A DNA stretch of 64,000 nt, from positions 5,180 to 69,179 of the forward strand of contig DDZS01000035.1 in NCBI GenBank assembly GCA_002346425.1, read 5' to 3'. The notes beneath the pieces were generated by a model. The model was not told where the DNA came from. It saw only the letters and a list, made by a program, of their open reading frames with translations, and did not search any database. Position 1 is the first letter of the stretch. Every line of letters begins with the position of its first letter. The translations under genes were made by a program, and so were the position numbers. Shown in pieces: positions 35,859 to 44,594 of the stretch. Origin of the DNA: Alphaproteobacteria bacterium UBA3002. GTDB lineage: Bacteria > Pseudomonadota > Alphaproteobacteria > Rickettsiales > UBA3002.

Positions 35859-36368
35859 TTAGTGATGCGCATGTCCTGCCATCGGCTCGTCGTCTTCTTC
35901 GCTATGGTGCGAATGATCTGAAGCCGAATGGGCGGGTTGGCGACGAATAATTGGCACCTGAATATTTTTGCGCGTTCCATCAGCAAGTTGCAGCTGCATC
36001 TTAACCAAATCGCCTGGGACCATTGGCTCGGTCACATCGATCAGCATCACATGCTTCCCACCAGATTCAAGCACCACCGCTTCGCCCGGGGCAACAGTGA
36101 TGGCATCAATGCGCTGCATACGCATGACATCGCCATTATCGATATGGTCATGCAGTTCGGCATGTTCGGTCAGCGCGGTCGTAATGCCTGTTACCCTGAC
36201 CGGCTCGGTGCCATGATTATGCAGCTCCATATACGCCACCGCATTTTTGACGCCCTGCAACGGCGGATAAGCAAAGGCATCTACCACTTCAAAATCGTGC
36301 TCGCCTGCCAGAGCGACCTGTGCAGTGAGTGCCAGTATTATGCCAAGAAATACTCGTTTCATCGTCAT
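35859..36368 (-). CDS. Periplasmic copper chaperone PCu(A)C
   Basis: The 169-residue protein has a signal peptide (cleavage after ALA) and a cupredoxin-like domain. The full copper(I) motif H-x10-M-x21-H-x-M is present (HDHIDNGDVMRM, then KHVM). The C-terminal tail is His-rich (HSHHSEEDDEPMAGHAHH) and likely binds extra metal. PCu(A)C proteins carry copper to the CuA site of cytochrome oxidase, together with SCO proteins. The gene overlaps the end of the upstream SCO gene by 4 bases, so the pair is cotranslated. MKRVF, two codons in, is an alternative start. Confidence 0.92.
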   Translation of the reverse strand: MTMKRVFLGIILALTAQVALAGEHDFEVVDAFAYPPLQGVKNAVAYMELHNHGTEPVRVTGITTALTEHAELHDHIDNGDVMRMQRIDAITVAPGEAVVLESGGKHVMLIDVTEPMVPGDLVKMQLQLADGTRKNIQVPIIRRQPAHSASDHSHHSEEDDEPMAGHAHH

Positions 36369-36967
36369 CCTTTCATTTCTTTTATCAGCGCTTCTTTTAA
36401 TTGCGGCGCGGAAATATTATGCGGGTAATGCGCCAGATAGTCGCCATTTGGCCCCATTAAATACAGATAGCCCGAATGGTCCACCTGATAGCCCATCGCC
36501 GAATCTTCCGTGTCACGAATCGCATAGAATACTTTATATGCGTCGGTCATCTGTTTGAGTTGTTCTTCCGTCCCGGTCAACCCGACGATGGAAGGGTGAA
36601 AGTTTTTTACATAGGTGCGCATGTGGTCGACCGTATCACGCTTGGGGTCAACTGAAACAAATATTGGCAGCAGTTTATTCGCATCCTCGCCAAGGGAATC
36701 CATGGTCTCTGCGACATTGAGCAACGTGTTCGGACAGATATCCGGGCAATGCGTAAACCCAAAAAAGATCAGGGCGTATTTGCCTTGCAGGCTCTTCTCA
36801 GTAAACGGCTCACCATCCTGCGCGGTCATCACAAAAGGTCCGCCGATCAGGGCTTTGCTGCCTGCTGCGGTGCCTGGCTGTGCGGTCATCCATTCCGGAG
36901 CCAGCATTTTGACCGCCGCAAACGCCAGAATCACGAACAGGCTGATGACTAAAATAAGACGTGGCAT
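36365..36967 (-). CDS. SCO1/SenC family copper-delivery protein
   Basis: The 200-residue protein has an N-terminal membrane anchor (residues 3-22) and a thioredoxin-like domain. Copper ligands are in FTHCPDICPNTL (CxxxC) and the downstream His in YQVDHSGYLYL. SCO proteins deliver copper, or reduce cysteines, for assembly of the CuA centre of cytochrome c oxidase. The gene heads a unit with PCu(A)C and probably gmk. A 317-base spacer with the Mn2+ riboswitch lies on its 5' side, transcribed the other way. Confidence 0.94.
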   Translation of the reverse strand: MPRLILVISLFVILAFAAVKMLAPEWMTAQPGTAAGSKALIGGPFVMTAQDGEPFTEKSLQGKYALIFFGFTHCPDICPNTLLNVAETMDSLGEDANKLLPIFVSVDPKRDTVDHMRTYVKNFHPSIVGLTGTEEQLKQMTDAYKVFYAIRDTEDSAMGYQVDHSGYLYLMGPNGDYLAHYPHNISAPQLKEALIKEMKG

Positions 36968-37088
36968 AATAAGAATACCATACGCGTTTTAGGGGGAAGC
37001 GCTAGTCAAAATTGTGTTTATTTTACAGATGTTAAGCTTTGTTAAAACCTTGAGCCATTCGCAGTTGCATTTTGTACCAATCTCACGT

Positions 37089-37275
37089 AAGTTGCACAGC
37101 AGTTACAGGGGAGTAACCGCCAAGCCTTCGGGCTTGTGAGATGCGTCAACATAATTACCCGAAGGGTGTGGCGTATCTGGCTTTTCAGCCTGGTGAGACC
37201 TGCAACGCTTGGCTACGGTAAACCGCCGACGTGGCCACGTGTTGTATGGTGTCAGGTGCCGGCGGAAAAAAGGAT
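37089..37275 (+). promoter_or_regulatory. yybP-ykoY manganese riboswitch
   Basis: The leader of the GDT1-family gene carries the conserved yybP-ykoY elements in order: GGGGAGTA (37108-37115), then GTCAACATAATT, GTGGCGT and finally CTGGTGAGACC. The outer stem is GTTGCA (near 37091) with TGCAAC (37201-37206). These blocks match the Mn2+-sensing class known from E. coli alx and mntP leaders. The remaining bases to 37275 form further GC-rich pairings that could be the expression platform. Mn2+ binding would be expected to turn on the exporter downstream. Identification is by eye, not by covariance search. Confidence 0.88.
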
Positions 37276-37284
37276 TTTAGTCCC

Positions 37285-37566
37285 ATGTTTGCTTCTCCCT
37301 TAGCCGCTATTTTTATCACGATTTTTCTAGCCGAAATGGGCGATAAAACCCAGCTCGCCGCCATGCTGTTCGCCAGTGAAAATGATTATAATAACTGGAC
37401 AGTATTCGCCGTGGCCTGCGTTGCGTTGATTACGTCAACGGGGATCGCTGTGCTGCTGGGTTCGCTCGCCTCTAAATATGTCAACATGCTCCCGCTGAAT
37501 CTGATAGCGGGGATCGGTTTCATGCTCCTCGGTGCGTGGAGTATTTACGATTATGTACGGACGTAG
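37285..37566 (+). CDS. Half-size TMEM165/GDT1 (UPF0016) family Mn2+ exporter
   Basis: The 93-residue protein is one UPF0016 repeat with three hydrophobic helices and the conserved ExGDK[TS] motif as EMGDKTQ. Most bacterial members have two such repeats (about 190 residues); this single-repeat form probably acts as a homodimer. Members export Mn2+ (or Ca2+/H+ exchange in eukaryotes). MFASPLAAIF at 37285 is preferred over an earlier frame start at 37231, which would lie in the riboswitch. The yybP-ykoY leader directly upstream supports the manganese role. Confidence 0.9.
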   Translation: MFASPLAAIFITIFLAEMGDKTQLAAMLFASENDYNNWTVFAVACVALITSTGIAVLLGSLASKYVNMLPLNLIAGIGFMLLGAWSIYDYVRT

Positions 37567-37579
37567 TCGTTAGTAAAAA

Positions 37580-39409
37580 CTAACCCGCTTCTTTTTTCGA
37601 TGCGCGCATGGCTTTTTTCCGTTCATTCGGATCAAGCTCACGCTTGCGCAAGCGTAAGGATTCCGGCGTCACTTCCACTAGTTCATCGTCTTCGATGTAG
37701 GAAATCATGTCCTCCAGCGTCAGCTTGCGCGGCGTGACCAGACGGATCGCCTCATCGGTCCCCGAGGCGCGAATATTGGTCAGCTGTTTACCTTTCAGCA
37801 CGTTGATTTCCAGATCATTGTCGCGATTATGTTCGCCGACAATCATGCCGGTATAGACCTTATCCTGCGGTTTAATAAACATGGCACCACGGTCCTGCAG
37901 GTTGAAAATCGCATAGGCGACGGCTTCGCCCTGCCCGGTCGAAATCAGCGCGCCATTGCGGCGGCCGCCAATATCGCCTTTGTAAGGCTCATGGCTATGG
38001 TAGAGACGGTTCATCACGCCTGTGCCGCGCGTATCGGTCAAAAACTCAGATTGATACCCGATCAGGCCCCGCGAAGGCGCCAGGAAGGTAATACGCGTTT
38101 TGCCACCGCCGGAAGGGCGCATATCGGTCATCACGCCTTTACGCGTTGAGACCTTTTCAACGACTGTGCCCGCATGTTCTTCATCCACATCGACCACGAC
38201 TTCTTCCATCGGCTCGAGCAGCTGACCCGCATCGTCTTTCTTCAACAACACGCGCGGGCGCGATACCGAGAGTTCAAAGCCTTCGCGGCGCATGGTTTCG
38301 ATCAACACGCCAAGCTGCAATTCGCCGCGGCCACCGACTTCGAAACTTTCTTTCGAGTCGGATTCCGTGACGGTAATCGCCACATTGGTTTCCGCTTCCG
38401 CCATCAAACGGTCGCGAATCATGCGGCTGGTCACTTTGCTGCCTTCTTGTCCGGCAAAGGGTGAATCATTCACGCTGATCGTGATCGCCATGGTAGGCGG
38501 ATCAATCGGGGTAGATGCAATCGGCGTTTTAATCGCCGGATCGCAAATCGTATCTGATACGGAAGCAATTGCCGTACCGGCCACGGAAATGATATCCCCC
38601 GCTTGCGCTTCGTCTGTAGGCACGCGTTCGACCCCAGCAAAGGTTTGTAATTTCGATAAGCGCACGGTTTCCACTTGCTCGCCATCCAGATTCAACACTT
38701 TCACCGGCATGTTGACTTTCGCCTTACCACTTAGAATACGCCCGGTGAGAATACGGCCTAAGAACGGATCGGATTCGAGCAGGGTCGCCAACATCGCAAA
38801 AGGCGCATCGTGATCGACATCCGGCGACGGCACATGGCGCATAATCAGCTCAAGCAGCGGCGTTAAATCTTTGCGTTCATCGTCCAGACTGGCAGTACAC
38901 CAGCCATCGCGTCCTGACGCATACATGACCGGGAAATCCAGTTGGTCTTCATTCGCGTCAAGCGTCACGAACAAGTCGAAGACTTCGTCGACCACTTCAT
39001 CGGGACGCCCATCCGGACGGTCCACTTTATTGATCACTACAATCGGGCGCAGACCTTGCGCCAAGGCTTTACCAAGCACGAATTTGGTTTGCGGCATGGG
39101 GCCTTCAGCGGCATCCGTCAGCAAAATAACACCATCCGCCATCGACAAGACGCGCTCCACCTCGCCACCGAAATCAGCGTGTCCGGGCGTGTCGATAATG
39201 TTAATGCGCGTATCCTGCCAATTGATAGAAGTACATTTGGCCAGAATGGTAATCCCGCGTTCTTTTTCCAGATCGTTCGAGTCCATCACCCGTTCGGCCA
39301 CCGCCTGATTACTGCGGAAGGTGCCAGATTGTTTCAATAGCGAGTCGATCAGCGTGGTTTTGCCATGGTCAACGTGCGCGATAATCGCGATATTGCGAAT
39401 GCTTTTCAT
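37580..39409 (-). CDS. typA: Ribosome-binding GTPase TypA/BipA
   Basis: The 609-residue translational GTPase has HVDHGKTTL (P-loop), the switch [13 protein letters not shown] and NKVDRPDGR (G4). An EF-G-like domain organisation with the unique C-terminal domain follows. It has the length of TypA, which affects ribosome assembly and stress adaptation, notably at low temperature. It stands alone on the minus strand, convergent with the GDT1-family gene. Confidence 0.97.
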   Translation of the reverse strand: MKSIRNIAIIAHVDHGKTTLIDSLLKQSGTFRSNQAVAERVMDSNDLEKERGITILAKCTSINWQDTRINIIDTPGHADFGGEVERVLSMADGVILLTDAAEGPMPQTKFVLGKALAQGLRPIVVINKVDRPDGRPDEVVDEVFDLFVTLDANEDQLDFPVMYASGRDGWCTASLDDERKDLTPLLELIMRHVPSPDVDHDAPFAMLATLLESDPFLGRILTGRILSGKAKVNMPVKVLNLDGEQVETVRLSKLQTFAGVERVPTDEAQAGDIISVAGTAIASVSDTICDPAIKTPIASTPIDPPTMAITISVNDSPFAGQEGSKVTSRMIRDRLMAEAETNVAITVTESDSKESFEVGGRGELQLGVLIETMRREGFELSVSRPRVLLKKDDAGQLLEPMEEVVVDVDEEHAGTVVEKVSTRKGVMTDMRPSGGGKTRITFLAPSRGLIGYQSEFLTDTRGTGVMNRLYHSHEPYKGDIGGRRNGALISTGQGEAVAYAIFNLQDRGAMFIKPQDKVYTGMIVGEHNRDNDLEINVLKGKQLTNIRASGTDEAIRLVTPRKLTLEDMISYIEDDELVEVTPESLRLRKRELDPNERKKAMRASKKEAG

Positions 39410-39548
39410 AGTGTATCCTTTGGTTGGCGCCTTACTAACGTGCTGCGGTGCAAAAGGAAAGCAGTATTTCCCCTAGTAACCGGCCTTTTGCGCCCTACAT
39501 GGCGAGTAGCTGCGATCGCGCAGCCCATTAACGTAGAAGGAGGCCAGC

Positions 39549-40097
39549 ATGGCACGTATTGCACCTGCAGAAAAACCCAATGAAAAATCACAAAAAATGC
39601 TTGATGATGTAAAGAAAAATCTTGGCAAGGTTCCTAATATTTTTCAAACCTTTGCCCATTCCCCCGCGGTGTTGGAATTTTACCTGAACGGGTCCGGCGC
39701 CCTTAAAAATACCGCTATTTCCGCGCCGCTGCGTGAGCAGATCGCCCTGACTGTTGCCGGAGTTAATCAATGCGATTATTGTGCGTCCGCCCATACTGCC
39801 ATTGGTAAAGGCCAGAAACTCGACGATGCCGCGCTTGCTGATGCGTTGAAAGGCAAAGCCAGCGATACCAAAGAGCAAGCGGCGCTATCATTTGCGAAAA
39901 AACTGGTTGAATCGCAAGGCCGTGTTACCGATGCCGATCTGTCTGCCGTGACCAAGGCAGGCTATAGCGAAGCCGAAGCGCTGGAAATCGTGGCCGTCGT
40001 CGCCTTTAACATTTTCACCAATTATTTCAATCATGTCGCCGATACGGATGTGGACTTCCCGCCTGTTTCTACCGGCGCCAATGCGAAAGCTGCTTAA
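39549..40097 (+). CDS. AhpD/carboxymuconolactone decarboxylase-like peroxidase-related protein
   Basis: The 182-residue protein is all-helical with the AhpD-family active site NQCDYCASAHTAIG (CxxC followed by His). It also has the conserved start ...KVPNIFQTFAHSPAVLEFYL. It most resembles uncharacterised peroxidase-related members, which reduce peroxides through the two cysteines. A good AGAAGGAGG site precedes ATG 39549. It is monocistronic; a 10-base-pair hairpin (40109-40142) lies downstream without a T-tract on this strand. Confidence 0.85.
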   Translation: MARIAPAEKPNEKSQKMLDDVKKNLGKVPNIFQTFAHSPAVLEFYLNGSGALKNTAISAPLREQIALTVAGVNQCDYCASAHTAIGKGQKLDDAALADALKGKASDTKEQAALSFAKKLVESQGRVTDADLSAVTKAGYSEAEALEIVAVVAFNIFTNYFNHVADTDVDFPPVSTGANAKAA

Positions 40098-40108
40098 TTT
40101 ATCTTTTT

Positions 40109-40142
40109 TGCGGGCAGTGGTAGATCATAGCGCTGCCCGCAA
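40109..40142. other. Inverted repeat after the AhpD-like gene
   Basis: TTGCGGGCAG (40109-40118) pairs perfectly with CTGCCCGCAA (40133-40142) across a 14-base loop. A run of T lies on its left side only, so on the plus strand it is not a standard terminator. It may still mark the transcript end or be an operator for the kinase gene starting 75 bases later. Confidence 0.45.
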
Positions 40143-40216
40143 CTATTACGATAATCCCCTTGGTTTTGTAAGTAAAACAGAGTAAAGCTGAGGGAATTTA
40201 CTAGCGGCAAAAACCC

Positions 40217-42550
40217 ATGGAAGCACGCTTTTTCGAGCATCGCGATACGGAATCGACCCTATACACGTTTCATCAATTGATGGATCATGTGATCGCCTTT
40301 GTCGGCATATTGGATGCGCAAGGCAGAGTGCTTGACGTTAATTTGCCCGTTTCTGAAAATACCGCGCTTAGTTTAGACAATATTCGTGGGTTGCCTTTAT
40401 GGGACACCTGGTGGTGGAACGGCGATGCCGAGCAACAGGACCGGGTCAAATCCGAAATTCAGCAGGTAATTGCAGAAAAGAAACCGTCGCGATTTGACGC
40501 GCGCTCACGCATTGGCGATGAGCTATTCATCCCGATCGATTTTCTTATTTCTCCTATCCTTGATACCCATGGATCGCTCACGAATATCATGGTCTCGGCC
40601 ATGGATATTTCGCGTAGTCTACTCGCCGAAAATGCTGCTTCCGAATCTGAAGCGAAGTTCCAAACCCTGGCCGATGGCATTCCCCAGCTGGCATGGATGG
40701 CTGACAGCAATGTCTCGATTTTCTGGTACAATAAGCGCTGGTACGATTATACCGGCACCACTTTCGAAGATATGAAAGGGTTAGGCTGGAAAAAGGTCCA
40801 TCACCCCGATCACATCGCGCGCGTAACGCAAAAAGTGCTGGAAAGCTTTGCTAAAGGCGAGGCATGGGAGGATACGTTCCCACTACGCGGTAAAGATGGC
40901 GAATTTCGCTGGTTCCTGTCGCGTGCGATGCCGATACGTGATTCGAATGGTGTGATACGCACTTGGTTCGGTACCAATACTGATATTACCGAACAACGCG
41001 AGCTCGATGCCTTATTGCGTGAGAGCGAAACGAAGTTCCGAGTGATGGCCGACACTATCGACCAAATGATCTGGGTGACCCGGCCCGATGGCTATCACGA
41101 ATATTTCAATCAGCGCTGGTATGAATATACCGGGCTGCCCGAAGGTTCGACGGATGGAGAAGATTGGAACGGTGTCTTTCACCCAGACGATCAGGAGCGG
41201 GCGCGTCACCGCTGGCAGCATTCGCTAAAAACCGGCATTCCTTACGAGATTGAATATCGATTGCGTTTCGCCGATGGCAACTACCGCTGGGTGCTGGGTC
41301 GCGCCATGCCGATGCGCGATGAGAAAGGGGTTATCGTCAAATGGTTCGGCACCTGCACCGACGTGCATGCCCTAAAAGAAGCCGAAGCTAAGGCCGAAGC
41401 TGCCAGTCTGGCTAAATCCGAATTTCTGGCGAATATGAGCCACGAAATCCGAACGCCGATGAATGCGGTGGTCGGTTTGTCTTCCATTTTATCGCATCGC
41501 AAGGATTTGCCGGCCGATGTGAAGGATTTAATCACCACGTTACAGCTTTCTTCGCAGTCGCTGATGGATTTGATCAATGATTTGCTCGATGTGTCCAAAA
41601 TCGAAACCAACCGGATTGAGCTGGAAAAGATTGATTTCGACGTCAATAAAATGCTGCATGAGGTGGCGAGTATCCACCGCGTGCGAGCGGAAGAAAAAGG
41701 CATTACGCTTCAAAAAGAAATCCAGCCCGATGTTCCGCCTTATGTCACGGGCGACCCGGCGCGTATTCGTCAGGTGCTGATGAATTTGCTGAGTAATGCT
41801 GTGAAATTTACCGATGCTGGTACGGTTACCTTAAGCTGCCGTGCCGATGCCGCTCAGGGTGACAATGTCAGCATGCTGTTTTTCAGTGTGACCGATACGG
41901 GGATTGGTATTCCGGAAAATAAACTCGAAATGATCTTCGAGAAATTCACCCAAGCCGATAGTTCCCACACGCGTTTGTATGGCGGCACCGGTCTTGGCCT
42001 TGCCATCAGCAAAAACCTCGCATCGATTATGGGCGGCAATCTTATGGTAGAAAGCACTCCATGCAAAGGAACATGCTTTACCTTATGTGTGCCATTACCC
42101 GTCGCCGAATTGCCAAGCCTGCCATCGCTAGAGTCTAGCATCATTAAAGAAGCCCCAAAATCAGTGGGTCATGTGTTACTGGTCGAAGATTATCCAGCAA
42201 ATGTGCTTGTGGCGACGCATGTGCTGAAAGGGTTAGGCTATACCTATGACGTGCTCGACAACGGCCAAGCGGCGCTTGATCAGTTAAAGAAGCCGGAGCG
42301 CCAAAAATGGGACGCGGTGTTGATGGATGTGCAGATGCCCGAACTTGACGGGCTGGAAGCAACCCGCCGGCTGCGTGCTGCCGAAGAAGCGCAAGGACTA
42401 GCGCGCATTCCCGTCATCGCGATGACCGCCCATGCATTAGTGAAAGATCGCGAACGCTGTCTGAATGCAGGGATGGATCATTACATTAGCAAGCCGTTTG
42501 ATCCGGATGAGTTGCAATCCATTCTGGACCAGATCAAAACCGCCGCGTAA
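40217..42550 (+). CDS. Soluble hybrid sensor histidine kinase with three PAS domains and a receiver
   Basis: The 777-residue protein has three N-terminal PAS-type domains (about 20-135, 145-270, 273-395), a HisKA domain with phospho-acceptor motif NMSHEIRTPMNAVVG, a HATPase domain (MNLLSNAVKFT, DTGIGIPENKL, GGTGLGLAIS) and a C-terminal receiver (VLLVEDYPAN, phospho-Asp in VLMDVQMPELDG). No transmembrane segment is visible, so it senses cytoplasmic cues, possibly redox or a ligand in the PAS domains. No separate response regulator is next to it. A downstream M14-type enzyme gene follows closely on the same strand. Confidence 0.93.
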   Translation: MEARFFEHRDTESTLYTFHQLMDHVIAFVGILDAQGRVLDVNLPVSENTALSLDNIRGLPLWDTWWWNGDAEQQDRVKSEIQQVIAEKKPSRFDARSRIGDELFIPIDFLISPILDTHGSLTNIMVSAMDISRSLLAENAASESEAKFQTLADGIPQLAWMADSNVSIFWYNKRWYDYTGTTFEDMKGLGWKKVHHPDHIARVTQKVLESFAKGEAWEDTFPLRGKDGEFRWFLSRAMPIRDSNGVIRTWFGTNTDITEQRELDALLRESETKFRVMADTIDQMIWVTRPDGYHEYFNQRWYEYTGLPEGSTDGEDWNGVFHPDDQERARHRWQHSLKTGIPYEIEYRLRFADGNYRWVLGRAMPMRDEKGVIVKWFGTCTDVHALKEAEAKAEAASLAKSEFLANMSHEIRTPMNAVVGLSSILSHRKDLPADVKDLITTLQLSSQSLMDLINDLLDVSKIETNRIELEKIDFDVNKMLHEVASIHRVRAEEKGITLQKEIQPDVPPYVTGDPARIRQVLMNLLSNAVKFTDAGTVTLSCRADAAQGDNVSMLFFSVTDTGIGIPENKLEMIFEKFTQADSSHTRLYGGTGLGLAISKNLASIMGGNLMVESTPCKGTCFTLCVPLPVAELPSLPSLESSIIKEAPKSVGHVLLVEDYPANVLVATHVLKGLGYTYDVLDNGQAALDQLKKPERQKWDAVLMDVQMPELDGLEATRRLRAAEEAQGLARIPVIAMTAHALVKDRERCLNAGMDHYISKPFDPDELQSILDQIKTAA

Positions 42551-42560
42551 TACTATCCGT

Positions 42561-43565
42561 ATGGACATTCTTGACATTGCAGGCACGCATATTGCGCGGG
42601 GGGAGCGCCGCCGCATTACCATTAACGTTGCACCGCTGTATGATTTTACGCCTTCCGGCATTCCCGTCGAAGTCGTGCGCGGCAAAGAAGATGGCCCGAC
42701 CCTGTTTATCTCCTCCACCCTGCATGGCGATGAGATCAATGGCGTCGATATTATCCGCCGCTTACTGAACCATAAGCGCCTGAAGGGCATCAATGGGACG
42801 CTGATCGCCGTGCCGATTGTCAATGTCTTCGGGTTTAATACGAAAATCCGCTATTTGCCTGACCGGCGTGATTTGAACCGCTGCTTCCCCGGGAGCAAAG
42901 ATGGTTCACTGGCTGATCAACTGGCGCATGTGTTCATGGAAGAAGTCGTCTCGCGCTGCACGCATGGGATCGACCTGCATACCGGTGCGATACATCGCAG
43001 TAATCTCCCGCAAATCCGCGCCTGTATGGATGATGCGGAAACCCGGCGACTCGCCGAAGCCTTTGGCGTACCGGTGATTATGAACTCAGACATCCGCGAT
43101 GGTTCATTGCGCGAAGCGGCGCGCGCTTATGGCATTCCCACCTTGCTTTATGAAGCGGGCGAAGCCTTACGCTTTGACGAAAAAGCCAGCCGCATTGGTG
43201 TGCGCGGCATCTTGAATGTGATGGAAGCCATCGGCATGCTGGCTCCCGATCCGAAAGCGCCGGAAAAAACCACCGCATTCTACGCGCGTAGCAGCTATTG
43301 GGTCCGCGCACCCTATAGCGGGATTATGCATGCCAAAAAACATTTGGGCGACCATGTCAGCAAAGGTCAATTACTCGCCGTTATCACCGATCCCTTCGGT
43401 CAGCATCGTTACGACATCACGGCTAAATCCGATGGGATTGTCATTGGCATGAGCATGCTTCCGTTGTTCAATCAAGGCGATGCCGTCTTCCATATCGCAA
43501 CATTTAAAGACGCTAAACTCGTCGAAACCCATATCGACGGGCATGCGGAAACCTTTGTGCTGTAG
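42561..43565 (+). CDS. Succinylglutamate desuccinylase/aspartoacylase family zinc hydrolase
   Basis: The 334-residue protein has the M14-like zinc motifs STLHGDEINGVD (His and Glu) and GIDLHTGA (His) of the desuccinylase/aspartoacylase family. The C-terminal part (APYSGIMHAKKHLGDHVSKGQLL) is a biotinyl-lipoyl-like barrel seen in these members. Substrates are N-acyl amino acids; the specific one is unknown. ATG 42561 is used; the frame is open upstream but overlaps the kinase gene. It lies 10 bases after the kinase stop, suggesting cotranscription. Confidence 0.88.
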   Translation: MDILDIAGTHIARGERRRITINVAPLYDFTPSGIPVEVVRGKEDGPTLFISSTLHGDEINGVDIIRRLLNHKRLKGINGTLIAVPIVNVFGFNTKIRYLPDRRDLNRCFPGSKDGSLADQLAHVFMEEVVSRCTHGIDLHTGAIHRSNLPQIRACMDDAETRRLAEAFGVPVIMNSDIRDGSLREAARAYGIPTLLYEAGEALRFDEKASRIGVRGILNVMEAIGMLAPDPKAPEKTTAFYARSSYWVRAPYSGIMHAKKHLGDHVSKGQLLAVITDPFGQHRYDITAKSDGIVIGMSMLPLFNQGDAVFHIATFKDAKLVETHIDGHAETFVL

Positions 43566-43572
43566 ATTACTG

Positions 43573-43656
43573 CGTCATCCTGAGCGTTAGCGAAGGATCT
43601 ACTGCCGCATGCCGTGAAGGCGCAGTTTGCCGAAACAGGTTCTTCACCTTCGATTC
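43573..43656. repeat. Palindromic intergenic repeat (GTCATCCTGAGC type)
   Basis: The left arm starts CGTCATCCTGAGCG with GCGAAGGATCT following. The right arm, read in reverse complement, starts CGTTATCCTGAATCGAAGG. This resembles dispersed repeats common in alphaproteobacterial and other genomes. It lies between two convergent genes and may act as a bidirectional terminator. Confidence 0.6.
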
Positions 43657-43666
43657 AGGATAACGA

Positions 43667-44506
43667 TTAGGTCAGATGCTTCGCATGATGGCGCAGGTGA
43701 TCGCCGATGAAACTCTGGATGAAATAATAGCTATGGTCATAGTCTGGTTGCATGCGCAGTTCCAGCGGCTGGCCGACTTTGGCGCAGGCTTCGGCAAAGC
43801 GTTCCGGTTTTAGCTGCTCTTCCAAGAATTGATCGCCGGTGCCCTGATCGATCAGGATCGTCGGGGCACTCGCCTTGCCTTTGTCGCTAATTAACATCGT
43901 CGCATCATAGGCCGCCCAGTCATCGCGGTTATCGCCCAGATAGCGCGAAAAGGCTTTCTCGCCCCACGGCACTTGCGTAGGTGCCACAATCGGCGAAAAG
44001 GCCGATACGCTGTGCCATTTATCGGGATTTTTCAGATATTGCACAAGCGCGCCATGCCCGCCCATCGAATGGCCGCACAGGCTTTGCTTATCGGCTAGCA
44101 CCGGGAATTCCTGCGGAATCAGTGTATATAATTCTTCGGCGATATAGTCTTCCATCCGGTAATGCTTCGCCCAGGGCTGCTGCATCGCGTTCAGGTAAAA
44201 ACCCGCGCCTTTGCCGAAATCGTAACTATCGGCATCGTCCGGCACATCATCCCCGCGCGGCGACGTATCCGGTGCCAGAATCGCCAATCCGAGTTCGGCA
44301 GCAATGCCATAGGCCCCGGCCTTGGTCGTAAAATTTTCATGGCTACAGGTCAGGCCGGAGAGAAACGTCACCAGCGGCACCTTCCCCTCTTTCGCCTGCG
44401 GTGGCAGGTAAAGCGAAAAGGTCATCCGGCAATTCAGTGCGGCGCTGTCATGCTCATACACACTGATCGTCCCGCCGAAACACGCTTGTTGGGATTTCTG
44501 TTCCAT
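43667..44506 (-). CDS. frmB: S-formylglutathione hydrolase
   Basis: This esterase-D-type alpha/beta hydrolase of 279 residues completes glutathione-dependent formaldehyde oxidation by releasing formate. The nucleophile elbow is CGHSMGGHGAL, and the family motif GLTCSHENFTTKAG is present near the oxyanion site. ATG 44506 is chosen because GAGGAGG lies just upstream; a longer frame runs through a dispersed repeat and is not used. The formaldehyde dehydrogenase gene frmA lies upstream on the same strand. Confidence 0.93.
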   Translation of the reverse strand: MEQKSQQACFGGTISVYEHDSAALNCRMTFSLYLPPQAKEGKVPLVTFLSGLTCSHENFTTKAGAYGIAAELGLAILAPDTSPRGDDVPDDADSYDFGKGAGFYLNAMQQPWAKHYRMEDYIAEELYTLIPQEFPVLADKQSLCGHSMGGHGALVQYLKNPDKWHSVSAFSPIVAPTQVPWGEKAFSRYLGDNRDDWAAYDATMLISDKGKASAPTILIDQGTGDQFLEEQLKPERFAEACAKVGQPLELRMQPDYDHSYYFIQSFIGDHLRHHAKHLT

Positions 44507-44520
44507 TGCATCCTCCTCAC

Positions 44521-44590
44521 CTGTCATACCGGTGAAGGCCGGTATCCAGAGCAACTATCCGCTAGACCTCGGCCTGCGCCGGGGTGACAG
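44521..44590. repeat. 70-bp palindromic repeat between frmA and frmB
   Basis: The element begins CTGTCATACCGG and ends CCGGGGTGACAG, so its termini are inverted. It has two internal hairpins (TACCGG/CCGGTA and CCTCGGCCTGCGCCGGGG). The core resembles the widespread repeat that reads as LDPGLRRDDG-type peptide in coding frames. It lies in the frmA-frmB spacer and could modulate or terminate the transcript. Confidence 0.65.
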
Positions 44591-44594
44591 ATTA

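Noticed and set aside
37568..37584. Weak hairpin after the GDT1-family gene
   Set aside because: Only a 6-bp AT-rich stem with an offset T-run that overlaps the end of typA; too weak to call a terminator.
42465..42560. N-terminal extension of the M14-type hydrolase
   Set aside because: It overlaps the end of the kinase gene and does not match the family; ATG 42561 gives the expected N terminus.
44507..44554. N-terminal extension of frmB (MLWIPAFTGMTGEEDA)
   Set aside because: It is a translation of a dispersed repeat; a good ribosome-binding site lies before the shorter ATG.
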